From Enhygromyxa salina (lineage in GTDB: Bacteria > Myxococcota_A > Polyangia > Nannocystales > Nannocystaceae): a stretch of DNA of 64,000 bases. The notes below the pieces were generated by a model, which saw only the letters and a list, made by a program, of their open reading frames with translations, was not told the origin of the DNA and did no database searches. Of this stretch, positions 1-11,082 are shown one piece after another; the first letter of the stretch is position 1; every line of letters starts with the position of its first letter. A program made the position numbers and the translations under genes. The stretch covers positions 41,218 through 105,217 of the forward strand of contig NZ_PVNK01000015.1 of NCBI RefSeq assembly GCF_002994615.1, in the 5' to 3' direction.

Positions 1-401
1 ACTCGGTCGGCGCGACCCGCTTCGCCCTGCGCATGGCCGAGCTCCTCGGCCGCGAGCTGGTCCTGGCCCACGTCGTCCCGATGCCCTATGGCTGGAGCAT
101 CGGCTACCTCCCGGCCGAGTCCGTCAAGCAAGTTCGGGCCGACCTGCGCACGGGCGGCGAGCGGACCCTCGAGCGCTGGGCGACCAAGCACGGGATCACG
201 GGCCTGCGCGGGATCGTGACCGAGGGCATGGTCGCCGACGAGCTCGCCCACCTCGCCGAGCGCGAAGACGCGCTCATGCTGATCACCGGCTCGCGCAAAC
301 TCAACGCGATCGAGCGGCTGTTCGTGACCTCCGTCGGCAGCGAGCTGTGCGCCAGCGCGTCGTGTCCCGTCGCCGTCGTCCCGCCCGACTACGGCGCCTG
401 A
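1..401 (+). CDS. Universal stress protein (UspA family), 5' end outside the window
   Basis: The open frame runs in from the left edge: frame 3 is open from base 3 and reads in the style of UspA helix 1 before an internal ATG at 33. The visible part has the family layout, with a hydrophobic strand (LVLAHVVP), a middle helix rich in Glu/Arg, then a strand ending in ALMLITGS and a C-terminal CPVAVVP, which corresponds to the usual CPVLVV end. UspA proteins are small cytoplasmic alpha/beta proteins, often ATP-binding, linked to stress survival. The next gene, 24 bases downstream on the same strand, is a second UspA, so the two probably form an operon. The real start lies upstream. Confidence 0.85.
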   Translation, partial: SVGATRFALRMAELLGRELVLAHVVPMPYGWSIGYLPAESVKQVRADLRTGGERTLERWATKHGITGLRGIVTEGMVADELAHLAEREDALMLITGSRKLNAIERLFVTSVGSELCASASCPVAVVPPDYGA

Positions 402-425
402 CCCCCTCTCCCGAGCACCAAGGTC

Positions 426-923
426 GTGAGCGATACCAACCCGATCGACGATCCCGTGGCCGCGTGGACCCTGCCCAAGCGCAAGGTCGTGGTCCCCTTC
501 GACTTCTCCGAGGCCTCGCGCAAGGCCCTCGAGGTCGCGCGAACCTTCGTGCCCGACGCGGGCATGCCCGACGGCGGCACGATCTCGGTCATCCACATCA
601 TCGTGCCCCCGCCGATGACCGCGCCCGGCCGACTCCTGCGCGGCCCCTTCGACGAGGAGCGCGCGATCGCCCAGGGCTTCACGGTCCTGCGCGAGGCCCT
701 CGCCGACGCGGGCGTGCCCGAGTTCGAGGCGCACGTGCGCGTGGCGTCCAACCCCGCCGAGGAGCTCGTGGCCTTCGCCGAGCGCGACCGCAGCGAGCTC
801 ATCGTGATCTCTTCGCACGCGCGCAGGGGCTTCGACCGCTGGCTGCTCGGGTCCACGGCCGAGCGCGTGGTCCGGCTCGCGCCCTGCCCGGTCCTGGTCC
901 TGCGCGGGCCCAAGCCCCAGTAG
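426..923 (+). CDS. Universal stress protein (UspA family)
   Basis: 165 residues, one Usp domain. Strand 1 is KVVVPFDFSEAS, where the family normally has the phosphate-contacting Asp, and the protein ends with LAPCPVLVLRG, the typical Usp tail. The ATP-binding motif G-x2-G-x9-G-S/T is degenerate: the segment reads SSHARRGFDRWLLGST, so the first two glycines are Ser and Ala while the final G-S is kept. Nucleotide binding may be weak or altered. It follows another UspA by 24 bases. The ATG at 426 is preceded by an N-terminal stretch of about 18 residues before the domain. Family is clear; stress specificity cannot be told. Confidence 0.9.
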   Translation: MSDTNPIDDPVAAWTLPKRKVVVPFDFSEASRKALEVARTFVPDAGMPDGGTISVIHIIVPPPMTAPGRLLRGPFDEERAIAQGFTVLREALADAGVPEFEAHVRVASNPAEELVAFAERDRSELIVISSHARRGFDRWLLGSTAERVVRLAPCPVLVLRGPKPQ

Positions 924-982
924 CGCGACAGGGCGCGACAGGGCGCGAGAGCGACAGGGCGCGAGAGCGCGCGAGACCCGGA

Positions 983-988
983 TACCAT
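983..988 (+). promoter_or_regulatory. TACCAT, candidate -10 hexamer for a near-leaderless mRNA
   Basis: TACCAT lies 9 bases before the ATG at 998, and no Shine-Dalgarno sequence is present between them. It is one of a series of TANNNT hexamers placed just before start codons in this window. Confidence 0.5.
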
Positions 989-997
989 GCCAGGGTC

Positions 998-1471
998 ATG
1001 ACCGGCTTCAACCCCTACGCCCCGCCCTCGGCCGAGAGCGACGGCCCGTCGGACCTTCCCGGGACCGGCGAGCCGCTGTTCACCGACGCCCAGGTCGCGG
1101 GCGCGACCTTCCTCGGCAGCCCGATCGCCGGCTTCATCGTGCTCGCGATCAACGAGCGCCGCATGGGCCGGACCCAGCGCTTCGGCAAGACCGTGGTCGT
1201 CGGTGTGCTCGCCAGCGTCGCCGTCTTCGCCCTCGCGCTCGTGATACCGCCCGAGGTCCCGAACTTCGTGCTCACCCTCGCCTATCTGTTCGGCATGCAG
1301 CAGCTCGCGCGGCACTGGCAGGGCGAGGAGCTCATGGAGCGGCTGTCGAGCGGGACCACGAAGGGTTCCAACTGGGTCATCGTCGGCGTCGGCGTGGCCT
1401 GCTTCGCGGCCGTGGTCGGGCTGGCCTTCGGCTTGTTCCTGCTCGCTCCCTCGCTGTTCCCCGACGCGTGA
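998..1471 (+). CDS. Small membrane protein of unknown function
   Basis: 157 residues starting at the ATG at 998 (MTGFNPYAPP). The first 35 residues are hydrophilic and Pro/Ser/Gly rich. Three or four hydrophobic segments follow, roughly residues 38-52, 67-84, 88-97 and 127-150. The NPYAPP start followed by membrane helices is a common pattern in small uncharacterised bacterial membrane proteins. The open frame extends upstream to 347, but that part is the arginine-rich shadow of the UspA gene. No function is recognised and the neighbours do not suggest one. Confidence 0.65.
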   Translation: MTGFNPYAPPSAESDGPSDLPGTGEPLFTDAQVAGATFLGSPIAGFIVLAINERRMGRTQRFGKTVVVGVLASVAVFALALVIPPEVPNFVLTLAYLFGMQQLARHWQGEELMERLSSGTTKGSNWVIVGVGVACFAAVVGLAFGLFLLAPSLFPDA

Positions 1472-1490
1472 TCGCGCAACCGCCAGCCGC

Positions 1491-1496
1491 TATCCT
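1491..1496 (+). promoter_or_regulatory. TATCCT, candidate -10 hexamer for a leaderless mRNA
   Basis: TATCCT sits exactly 6 bases before the ATG at 1503. That spacing would put transcription start at or next to the start codon. Confidence 0.55.
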
Positions 1497-1502
1497 GCGC
1501 CC

Positions 1503-2189
1503 ATGCCCCTCAGCCCCGGCGTCCACTTTCTCGAGCCGACGATCCCCGTACACGTGTTCGAGGCGTCGACGCCCGGCCCGACCGCGCTGATCCAGGCCGG
1601 CATCCACGGCGACGAGATCGCTGGCGTCCACGCGCTGCAAGAGCTGCTCGAGGCCACGATCCGCCCGACCCACGGGCGCTTGCTGATCTGCCCGGTCATG
1701 AACCCTCGCGCCTACCGAGCGCGGCGCCGCGCCCCGGCCGACGGCCTCGACCTCAACCGCTGCTTCCCGGGTGACGCCAGCGCCGACGCCTGGGAGCTCC
1801 GCCTCGCCCGCAAATTCATGGATCTGGTCGAGGACGAGCGCCCGGCGTTGATGGCGACCTTGCACGAGTCGCAAAAACGCTACGACCCGAGCGCCGAGCG
1901 CCCGACCTTCGGCCAGACCCTCGTCTACGGCGTCGAGCCGATGCCCGAGATCATTTCGCGGACCGTCGCGCGCCTCAACGAGCGCTTCGCTTCAGACCAG
2001 GAGCGCTGGGATCCGCAGTACTTTCCGGTCGCGACCTCGTCGACCGAGGTGATCGTCGACGCCGTCGGCTGCGTCGGCATCTGCGTCGAGACCTGGATGG
2101 GCTTCGAGGAGCCCCATCGGATCGAGATGCAAAAGACGGTCGTCGAGTATCTGCTCGATGATATCGGTGTACGCAAGCTCAACGCTTGA
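1503..2189 (+). CDS. Succinylglutamate desuccinylase/aspartoacylase-family zinc hydrolase
   Basis: 228 residues, short for the AstE/AspA branch of M14-type zinc carboxypeptidases but with all core motifs. The zinc pair H35-x2-E38 lies in GIHGDE, the conserved DLNR is at about 83-86, the third zinc ligand H121 is in ATLHES, and the catalytic-type Glu196 is in CVET. These enzymes hydrolyse amide bonds of N-acyl amino acids or trim peptides. The substrate cannot be told from sequence. The gene is convergent with the next minus-strand gene, with 13 bases between the ends. The ATG at 1503 is supported by the TATCCT hexamer 6 bases upstream. Confidence 0.85.
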   Translation: MPLSPGVHFLEPTIPVHVFEASTPGPTALIQAGIHGDEIAGVHALQELLEATIRPTHGRLLICPVMNPRAYRARRRAPADGLDLNRCFPGDASADAWELRLARKFMDLVEDERPALMATLHESQKRYDPSAERPTFGQTLVYGVEPMPEIISRTVARLNERFASDQERWDPQYFPVATSSTEVIVDAVGCVGICVETWMGFEEPHRIEMQKTVVEYLLDDIGVRKLNA

Positions 2190-2202
2190 CCTAACAATCG
2201 CA

Positions 2203-2634
2203 CTATTTGTACAGGCTGCGGATCGAGACCGGTCGGCTCCGCTCGCGCTCGTCGGTGTCGAGCGCGTGGGCGCCCGAGGGCAGCGGCTCGGCTTCACGCC
2301 GCGCAGCCAACAACAGCTGATTCTCGAGCGCCCACACCAGCGCCCGGCTGGCCTCGCGCCCCAGGCGGTCCCCGCGATCCCCCACGCGCCGCGCGACCTG
2401 CATCATGGTGTCGACCGAGCGCGCGTCGCGGCTGGGCTCGATCGAGCGCAGCGCCGAGCCCATGAGGTCGAGCGCGGCCGCGAGCGCGTTCGAATTGCCC
2501 GCAGAATCGAAGCGCCGGGCATCATCGATCGCCGCCGCCGCGAGGGTCTCGAACTCGCGCGGAGAGCTCACGACTGCATCGGCGAAGTTCGCGAGGGCGC
2601 TCAATCCCGTCTCGTCGAATTCCATAGCCGCCAC
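2203..2634 (-). CDS. Small hydrophilic protein of unknown function
   Basis: 143 residues from a GTG at 2634, which has GGAG eight bases upstream. A longer reading from a TTG at 2667 and a shorter one from the ATG at 2625 are possible. The product is alanine- and arginine-rich and predicted mostly helical, with no signal peptide, membrane segment or recognised motif. It lies 82 bases downstream of the nitrilase-like gene on the same strand, so the two may be co-transcribed. Codon use resembles the neighbours. Confidence 0.5.
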   Translation of the reverse strand: MAAMEFDETGLSALANFADAVVSSPREFETLAAAAIDDARRFDSAGNSNALAAALDLMGSALRSIEPSRDARSVDTMMQVARRVGDRGDRLGREASRALVWALENQLLLAARREAEPLPSGAHALDTDERERSRPVSIRSLYK

Positions 2635-2716
2635 TATGGCAGCTCCAAGGTGAGCACACCAGGACAATTGCTACTTCTGCGCGCGTAGGATTGGACACAT
2701 GTAAAGATAAAACGGG

Positions 2717-4510
2717 TCATATCCCGGCCGGCGAATTGCTCAATGGCCTATCGCCAGGATTGGTCGTCTCGGCATCGCTCACCTTCGGCGCGCGGATTTG
2801 CTGGACCCCCGTTAACACCAGGCGCACGGCCGCGCCGTGGTCCGAGCGCCCATCGGCCGTGAACTCCTCGACGAACTCGGCCGCGATCGTGAGCACGACC
2901 GCGGCCGCGCCCGGCTCCAGGTCGATCTCGCGCGCGCCGTCAGCCGGGTCTTTCCACAGCGCGATCGTGCGCTTGGGGGTCATGCCCGGCGGGACCGAGC
3001 GCAACGCCATGCCCAGCGAGGTGACCGTCAGGATCGAGCTGCCCGGATCGTCAGCGAGCACGCTCGCGTAGCGTCCGGGCCAGCGCGCGGCCAGCTGCGG
3101 CCCGTCCATCAGCAGCGCAATGACCAGGTTTGGACCGACCGCACGGATCACGTCGGCGACCGGATCGGGCCGCGCGAGGTCTTCACAAATGAGCGGCGCC
3201 ATGCACAGCCACGGGTTCGCGCAGACAAAGTTGATCTCTCGCGGGCGCACGCGCATGGGCTCCCACCACAGCCGCCCCGCGTCGAGGCTCGCGGCCAGGC
3301 CATATTGTGCGATCTGCGACGCGTCGAGGCGCCAGCGATGGTGCTTATCTTGACAGTAGCGAGCGAGGTAGGAGGGATGCCGGACGCCGAGGTATGCATA
3401 ATTGCGCCGGACCCCGCGAACCCCGGCGAGCAAGAAGCCGACCCGCTCACCGAGCGCGGCCTCGGCTTGATCGGCCTCCTCCTCACTGAGCGCGCTCTCA
3501 GGCAGGATCACGGCGCTGACCTGCCCGACCCGCTCTTCGGCGGCCCCGAGCAGGCGCATGAGGTTGAGCTCGGGGTCGAAGGCGTGCTCGGGCTCGTACT
3601 CGAAGAACCCAAACGCGCTCGGGTCGAGCACGAGGTCGGAGATCCCCGACGCGCGAAAGTCCTCGGGCCTGACCTTGTAGGGCCACGGGATGACCAACAA
3701 ATTGAGCTCGTGAGCCCGCTCGCCGGGGAGCAACATCGTGCTGGTTTGCCAATTGACCTTGACCTCGGATCGGTCGATTGCGAGGTTGTGCGAGAGCGAG
3801 CGAATCGTGAGACCGGTCTGCGGCGTCCGCAGCTTTGGCAACACTCGAATACGATCCGTACCGAATTCGCTGATTGTCCCCCGGTACAACAAGCTCTGAC
3901 GCGCGTGCATCCCGATCCCAGGCTCGGCGCACGACCCCGGCACGCCGAAGCCCGCGCTCGCGAGGTCCGCGAGGGCGTGGAGCTCGAGCAGCGCCTGGCA
4001 CAGCGACCAGCCCTCCGGGGTAATCAGCGACGCGACCGCCGCGTCGAAGCTGCGCGCGATCGAGCTGCACAAGGTGACGACATCGACCCCTGGCCCGGTG
4101 GGCGGCCCGACCTCGCCGTCGGCTGCAACCCCTTGGGCCTGCCCTTCGGAGGTCGGGTCCCGGCGTCGCTCCTGGTATTCGGCCCAATCTCGCCAGACCC
4201 GTGCGGCGTGCTCGAGGTGGGCTTGCCAGCGCAGGCGGCGGAGGGCCGCGCGATCCTCGACGCTCCGGCCCCGGCGCCGCGACCTCGGGACGTCGTCATA
4301 GTCGCCGTCGACCTGCTCGCGGGCGAGGATCGGCGGCCACTGGTGCTCGCTGGCCTCGCTGTGGGGGGAGATCACCAGCCGATAGGCGCCGCTGTCGGCG
4401 AGCACGACCGAGGTAAACGCGAACAGGTCGGGCGGCCACGTCGGCCGCAGCTGCCAGGCACGCTCACCGGCAATTTCACGCCACGCTTCGCCAATTGTCT
4501 TGCCACTCAC
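2717..4510 (-). CDS. Nitrilase-superfamily (CN hydrolase-like) protein with an unknown N-terminal region
   Basis: 597 residues from a GTG at 4510, chosen because GGAGG lies 6 bases upstream; the frame is open to an ATG at 4579 without such a site. The C-terminal half (about 245-545) looks like a carbon-nitrogen hydrolase. Candidate triad residues are Glu338 in ILPES, Lys389 in QDKHHR and Cys442 in LICEDL, the last a very typical nitrilase/NAD-synthetase elbow. The first 240 residues match no domain I recognise. Most family members are about 270-350 residues, so this is a long form. Nitrilase domains of this loose type also occur fused to reverse transcriptases in DRT phage-defence proteins, but no RT is present here. 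Substrate unknown. A small gene of unknown function follows. Confidence 0.65.
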   Translation of the reverse strand: MSGKTIGEAWREIAGERAWQLRPTWPPDLFAFTSVVLADSGAYRLVISPHSEASEHQWPPILAREQVDGDYDDVPRSRRRGRSVEDRAALRRLRWQAHLEHAARVWRDWAEYQERRRDPTSEGQAQGVAADGEVGPPTGPGVDVVTLCSSIARSFDAAVASLITPEGWSLCQALLELHALADLASAGFGVPGSCAEPGIGMHARQSLLYRGTISEFGTDRIRVLPKLRTPQTGLTIRSLSHNLAIDRSEVKVNWQTSTMLLPGERAHELNLLVIPWPYKVRPEDFRASGISDLVLDPSAFGFFEYEPEHAFDPELNLMRLLGAAEERVGQVSAVILPESALSEEEADQAEAALGERVGFLLAGVRGVRRNYAYLGVRHPSYLARYCQDKHHRWRLDASQIAQYGLAASLDAGRLWWEPMRVRPREINFVCANPWLCMAPLICEDLARPDPVADVIRAVGPNLVIALLMDGPQLAARWPGRYASVLADDPGSSILTVTSLGMALRSVPPGMTPKRTIALWKDPADGAREIDLEPGAAAVVLTIAAEFVEEFTADGRSDHGAAVRLVLTGVQQIRAPKVSDAETTNPGDRPLSNSPAGI

Positions 4511-4940
4511 CTGCGACCTCCGATTCGTGCTGTCGTGTTGCCACCGACCGCGGTCGGGCTGAGCTCGGGGATTCGTCAATTACGAACCGCCGAGTTCAGC
4601 GCCGACCACCTTCGATACGATTGAGACTACCCCCGGACCTATCCGATTGCACGCATCAGCGAGCGCTAGGGTCGTGAAACCTCACGACTTTTTTGCTATG
4701 CCAACCTCGGGTCGCGCAAATCAACATAGTGTAGACATTCGGCATACCGAACCATCGATTGGGTGTTCGCCAATTACAACAATGTCCCCCTCATCGACGG
4801 GCCGGGGTGCGCCCTCGCGCGCCGCCGGGAGGCGCCGATGCCGAGGTTGGCTTGGGGGTCGGCCTCACTCGCTTTGAAGCCGCCGAGCGAAGGCCCTCGA
4901 CCCCGCGCAGGGTCGGCCCCACACACGCCCCGCGGTCGGT
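4511..4940. other. Divergent intergenic region, about 430 bases
   Basis: It separates the minus-strand nitrilase-like gene from the plus-strand zinc-ribbon gene. The stretch 4580-4800 is clearly richer in A and T than its surroundings, as expected for promoters. No gene, repeat or convincing hairpin was found in it. Confidence 0.5.
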
Positions 4941-4946
4941 TATGCT
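4941..4946 (+). promoter_or_regulatory. TATGCT, candidate -10 hexamer for a leaderless mRNA
   Basis: TATGCT lies 7 bases before the ATG at 4954. The ATG inside the hexamer (4942) is also in frame, but would leave no promoter spacing. Confidence 0.5.
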
Positions 4947-4953
4947 CGGGGAG

Positions 4954-5589
4954 ATGCGCGGCCTCCGGCTCCTGACCCTCGCGCCGAGGGTGGACGAACA
5001 GCACCCGGGCGTGCTCCGGGCTCGGACCCCGCTGCTCATGCGGCTGTTGACCCTCGGGGCGGTCTACCGCGAGGTCATCGTCGACCGACGGTCGCGCTAT
5101 GTCATCATCGAGCGGCGGCTGCTCTGGGGCCTTCGACGCCAACGCGTGATCCCCTTTCGCATCGTCCGGCGCATCGTCTATGACTACGATCGGACCGTGA
5201 CCTCGCTGCGCGCCCACCTCCACGGGGTCGACAGCGGCGACGAGATCGAGCGCTTCGACGTCGCCCTGGTCGTGGCCACGCGCGAGGACGTGCCCGACAG
5301 CCACGCGCACCTGTACGAGGAGCAGGTCCCGCTGTTCAGCTTTCACGGCGAGGGCCAAGGCGGCGGGTTGATCCTGCGGCCGGACCTCGAGGGCCAGCAA
5401 GAGCAGCTCTCACGTCGCTACGTCGAGCGCCTCCGCGAGCTGCTCGGGGTCGGCTTTGGCAACGAGCTCGAGCAGCTCAGCGACGACGCCGGGCGGGCCT
5501 GGAGCTGCTCGGGCTGCGGGCGGCCGGGGCCGCCACGGGCGGGGCGTTGCTACTACTGCGGCGGCCAGCTCGAGATCACGAAGTCCTGA
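4954..5589 (+). CDS. Uncharacterised protein with C-terminal zinc ribbon
   Basis: 211 residues from the ATG at 4954. The body is soluble and rich in Arg, Leu and Val, and probably forms an alpha/beta fold: a segment VIVDRRSRYVIIERRLLWG is followed by a repeat-like RVIPFRIVRRIVYDYD. The last 35 residues hold a four-cysteine zinc ribbon, C-x2-C (SCSGCG) and C-x2-C (CYYCGG), separated by a short Pro/Gly/Arg linker. Ribbons of this kind bind nucleic acid or act as structural tails. No family is recognised. The upstream open frame to 4759 is non-coding in composition. Confidence 0.6.
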   Translation: MRGLRLLTLAPRVDEQHPGVLRARTPLLMRLLTLGAVYREVIVDRRSRYVIIERRLLWGLRRQRVIPFRIVRRIVYDYDRTVTSLRAHLHGVDSGDEIERFDVALVVATREDVPDSHAHLYEEQVPLFSFHGEGQGGGLILRPDLEGQQEQLSRRYVERLRELLGVGFGNELEQLSDDAGRAWSCSGCGRPGPPRAGRCYYCGGQLEITKS

Positions 5590-5899
5590 GGTCCTGAGGT
5601 CCTGAGGTCACGGTCGCCAAGGCGCCAGCAAGGCGGTCGAGCGAGCCCGAGCCCGAGCCCGAGCCCGAGCGCAGCGAAGCGCAGCCGCCAACCTGCGAAG
5701 CCCGGGGCCCGGCTAGGGGGCCCGACTCACGAGCAGCGAGGGCGAGCCCGCCCTCGACGACATCGACCGCAAGCACGAGCGCACGAGCTCGCGGCCCGCG
5801 GTCGAGACGGCATCGCGCGCCGCCCCGCCGCCAGAGCGCAGCGAGGGCGACGGGCTCGGCGGCTGCAGCTGAGCCCGCCGAGCCCTCACCAAGACCCGC
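5590..5899. repeat. Intergenic region with short tandem repeats
   Basis: A 9-bp unit, TCCTGAGGT, is repeated three times at 5584-5610 and includes the stop codon of the upstream gene. A 6-bp unit, CGAGCC, is repeated five times at about 5642-5671. The two flanking genes converge here. No gene was found in the 310 bases. Confidence 0.6.
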
Positions 5900-8510
<2,611 letters not shown>

Positions 8511-8524
<14 letters not shown>

Positions 8525-8855
8525 CTGGGTCGTCCTCGGGTTCCATCGAGGCCATCAGCGGGCACTCGTTTTGTCGGGCGAGCATGTGGGTCTGCGCGAC
8601 CTTGGTCTCGGCGATCTCGTGGGTGAAGACACCGGCGACGCCGACGCCCGAGTTGTGTACATGCAGCATGATCTCCGTCGACTTCGACTCCCCGTGATGA
8701 AACACGGTCTGAAGCAGACGGACGACGAAGTCCATCGGCGTGTAGTCGTCGTTGTGGAGGAGCACGCGGTACATGCGCGGGCGTTTGGATTTGCGTTCGT
8801 CGCGGGATTTGAGCGCGACGCCGCGTTGGGGTTCTTCTTTGCGCTTGTCGGGCAT
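8511..8855 (-). CDS. clpS: ATP-dependent Clp protease adaptor ClpS
   Basis: 114 residues from the ATG at 8855 (MPDKRKEEP). The core motif YRVLLHNDDYTPMDFV is classic ClpS; its Asn-Asp pair and the later hydrophobic pocket recognise N-degron residues. HVHNSGVGVAGVFTHEIAETKV is the usual second half. ClpS binds the ClpA N-domain and delivers N-end-rule substrates. The gene overlaps clpA by 14 bases, the standard arrangement. The open frame extends to 8948, but that part lacks similarity to the family. Confidence 0.97.
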
Positions 8856-8953
8856 GACGCAGAAAATCTGACGATGGTCTCGGAGGGAGTGGGCTGCGTG
8901 GCCCCGTGGCATTGTAGCGGAAGTCGGAGTTTGCGCCGGGCGCCACAAGGGTA

Positions 8954-10168
8954 ATGCTCGCCTTCGTGGATCTGACTCTGACCGAGCGCAGGAGTATCGA
9001 AGGCGTCAATAGCGCGAGCTGGAACGCGCTGGATCACGCGCCCTCCCCCTTTTTGGAGTGGGGCTTCCTTCGCGCGCTCGAGCTGTCCGGCTCCGTCGGG
9101 GTTGCCGCGGGTTGGGATCCACACTACCTCCTGGTCCACGGTGCGCAGGGAGGCTCCCCCGATCAGCGGGGCCTGCTCGGGGCGGTGGCCGCCTACGTCA
9201 AGGACCACAGCTACGGCGAGTACATCTTCGACTTCCACTGGGCCCGCGCGTCGACGCGCGCGGGGATCCCCTACTACCCGAAGCTCGTCATCGCCGCCCC
9301 GGCGACGCCGGCGACCGGGCGCCGGATCCTGCTCCACCCCGATCTCGACGAGGCCGGCCGCGACGCCGTCGCCCAGCGGCTGATCGCGGGCGTGCGCGAG
9401 CTCGCCGACGAGCGCGACTGCGGCTCGATCCACTGGTTGTTCGTGACCCCCGACGAGCGCGAGCGCCTCGTGGCCGCCGACTTCGCCGCCCGCAGCAGCT
9501 ACCAATTCCACTGGCACAACCGCGGCTACGAGGACTTCGACGGCTTCCTCGCCGAGCTGACCTCGCGCAAGCGCAAGCAGATCCGCAAGGAGCGACGCCG
9601 CGCGCGAGCGGCCATCGACGGCGTCCGCTTCGTGCCCGGCCCCGAGCTCGACGCGACCCAGCGCGCGGCCCTCGATCGCTTCTATCGGCGCACGACGAAC
9701 CTCTACGGCGGCCGCCAGTACCTCCGGCCCGGCTTCTTCGAGGCCCTGCTCGAGCTCGCGCCCGAGCGCGTTCGCTTCCTCGAGGCCACCCGCGCGAGCG
9801 ACCTGATCGCGGGCGCGCTCTTCTTCGAGACCGAGCACGGGCTCTACGGCCGCTACTGGGGCTGCGACGAGGAGATCGAGTTCCTCCACTTCGAGGCGGC
9901 CTACTACGCGGGGGTCGAGCGCTGCATCGAACGCGGGCTGCCGCTGTTCGAGGCCGGGGCCCAGGGCGAGCACAAATTGTTGCGTGGCTTCTTGCCCGCG
10001 GCCTGTCACTCGGCGCACTGGCTGCGCCACCCGGGCCTCGACCGTGGGGTGCGAGAATTCTTGCGCGAGGAGGCCGTGGCGGTGGCCCACCACATCGACC
10101 AGCTCGAGGGCTACGGCCCCTACCGCAGCGAGGGTCTCGGACGAAGCCCGAGTCGGGAGACGGACTGA
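8954..10168 (+). CDS. GNAT-like acyltransferase of the DUF482/COG3146 family
   Basis: 404 residues from the ATG at 8954; a GTG at 8966 is an alternative start. The protein follows the DUF482 pattern: N-terminal [13 protein letters not shown], then [11 protein letters not shown] and YYPKLVIA, then [34 protein letters not shown], and a C-terminal half with [16 protein letters not shown]. These are soluble FemAB/GNAT-like transferases annotated for peptidoglycan or lipid acylation, but their true acceptor is uncertain. The gene is divergent from clpS-clpA, with about 100 bases between the starts. Confidence 0.8.
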   Translation: MLAFVDLTLTERRSIEGVNSASWNALDHAPSPFLEWGFLRALELSGSVGVAAGWDPHYLLVHGAQGGSPDQRGLLGAVAAYVKDHSYGEYIFDFHWARASTRAGIPYYPKLVIAAPATPATGRRILLHPDLDEAGRDAVAQRLIAGVRELADERDCGSIHWLFVTPDERERLVAADFAARSSYQFHWHNRGYEDFDGFLAELTSRKRKQIRKERRRARAAIDGVRFVPGPELDATQRAALDRFYRRTTNLYGGRQYLRPGFFEALLELAPERVRFLEATRASDLIAGALFFETEHGLYGRYWGCDEEIEFLHFEAAYYAGVERCIERGLPLFEAGAQGEHKLLRGFLPAACHSAHWLRHPGLDRGVREFLREEAVAVAHHIDQLEGYGPYRSEGLGRSPSRETD

Positions 10169-10226
10169 GTCGGGAGACGGACTGCCCCCTCTGGTCGCGG
10201 CCGGCGACTCGTGGCATGTTGCCGCG

Positions 10227-10889
10227 ATGGAACCGGCCACCGCCGCGCTCGATCACCACCTGGCCCGCGGGCTGTTGCGGAGCGCGGTCACGTGGCTCGA
10301 GCTCGAAGCCGAGAGCGGGCGCCGTCACGGCTGGCGGGCGCGAGAGATCGGCGCGATCGCGATCTTGGGCGGCTTCGGGGGCCTCGCCGCCCGGTCCGAG
10401 CGGCTCCTGTCCGAGGCCGACCACGTCCACGCCGACGACGACGATCACTCGGCCCTCGACCCGGTCTTGCCCCACGGCGACGAGCTCGCCGAGATGTTCC
10501 CGCCCTACTCCTCGGTCGCGGTCCTGAGCCACGCGCGCAAGGCCGCGCCGCCGCACCTCTCGCTGGCCCTCGATCGTCACTTCGACGAGGCCTGGGCGCG
10601 CTGCGAAGACGACGCCCAGCGCGAGGAGGTCGCGGCGATCCGCGCCCTGCTCGGCGACTTCGAGGGCGCGCTCTCGATCCTCGGTCGCGCCGACTACCCC
10701 CGCGACCGCCAGATCGGCCCGCTGATGGTCATCGCGATCGAGGCCCTGCGCCTCGGCAACCCCTCGCTCACGCGCAAGCTCGTGCTCGAGGAGCTCGGCG
10801 GCCACGACGGGCTCGACTGGTGGATCCCGGTCGCGACCGGGCTGCTCGGGCGGCTGCCGTGGCAGGGCTACCCCCTGCCCGAGAGCTGA
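10227..10889 (+). CDS. Uncharacterised cytoplasmic protein, possibly helical-repeat
   Basis: 220 residues from the ATG at 10227. It has no signal peptide. The sequence is mostly helical, with alternating Ala/Leu/Glu-rich stretches that resemble TPR-like helix pairs (for example LARGLLRSAVTWLELEAES and AIRALLGDFEGALSILGRA), though no clear TPR consensus is met. It starts 58 bases after the DUF482 gene on the same strand. It ends just before the palindromic element at 10901. Function not recognised. Confidence 0.6.
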   Translation: MEPATAALDHHLARGLLRSAVTWLELEAESGRRHGWRAREIGAIAILGGFGGLAARSERLLSEADHVHADDDDHSALDPVLPHGDELAEMFPPYSSVAVLSHARKAAPPHLSLALDRHFDEAWARCEDDAQREEVAAIRALLGDFEGALSILGRADYPRDRQIGPLMVIAIEALRLGNPSLTRKLVLEELGGHDGLDWWIPVATGLLGRLPWQGYPLPES

Positions 10890-10900
10890 GCGACACCGAG

Positions 10901-11066
10901 CTAGCAGCCCGGGGTGCTATGCCTCGCGCCGCCTCGCTTGGCCTTTTCGCCGAGGGCTTTGTCGCCAAAACTTGCAGTACGCCCGGTACAGCGGCGTTTT
11001 GGCTTCGCGCCCTCGGCGAAAATTCCGGCGCGAGGCGACACGATGCCTAGCACCCCGGGCTGCTAG
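10901..11066. repeat. Long imperfect palindrome element, complete copy 1
   Basis: A 166-bp element that begins with CTAGCAGCCCGGGGTGCTA and ends with the inverted form of it. Inside are two more nested inverted pairs: GCCTCGCGCC with GGCGCGAGGC, and TTCGCCGAGGGC with GCCCTCGGCGAA. A central CCAAAAC/GTTTTGG pair encloses CTTGCAGTACGCCCGG. The whole unit can fold into one long hairpin or cruciform. A second complete copy lies at 60604 and a half copy at 23518. It holds no transposase; it could be a MITE-like or REP-like element. It lies between a plus-strand gene end and a minus-strand gene end, so it could also stop transcription. Confidence 0.85.
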
Positions 11067-11082
11067 CAGCCCGGGGTGCTAG
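11047..11082. terminator. Perfect 36-bp palindrome at convergent gene ends
   Basis: The right end of element copy 1 is joined to one more inverted end, which gives a perfect palindrome of 36 bases centred at 11064/11065. The stop codon of lhr (11079-11081) lies inside it. With genes converging from both sides it is a plausible bidirectional terminator, though it lacks a T-run. Confidence 0.55.

Noticed and set aside
10901..11043. A small gene beginning MPRAASLGLFAEG in the palindrome element
   Set aside because: The same frame is found in the other copies only because the DNA is the same; it has no ribosome site, and the half copy breaks it.
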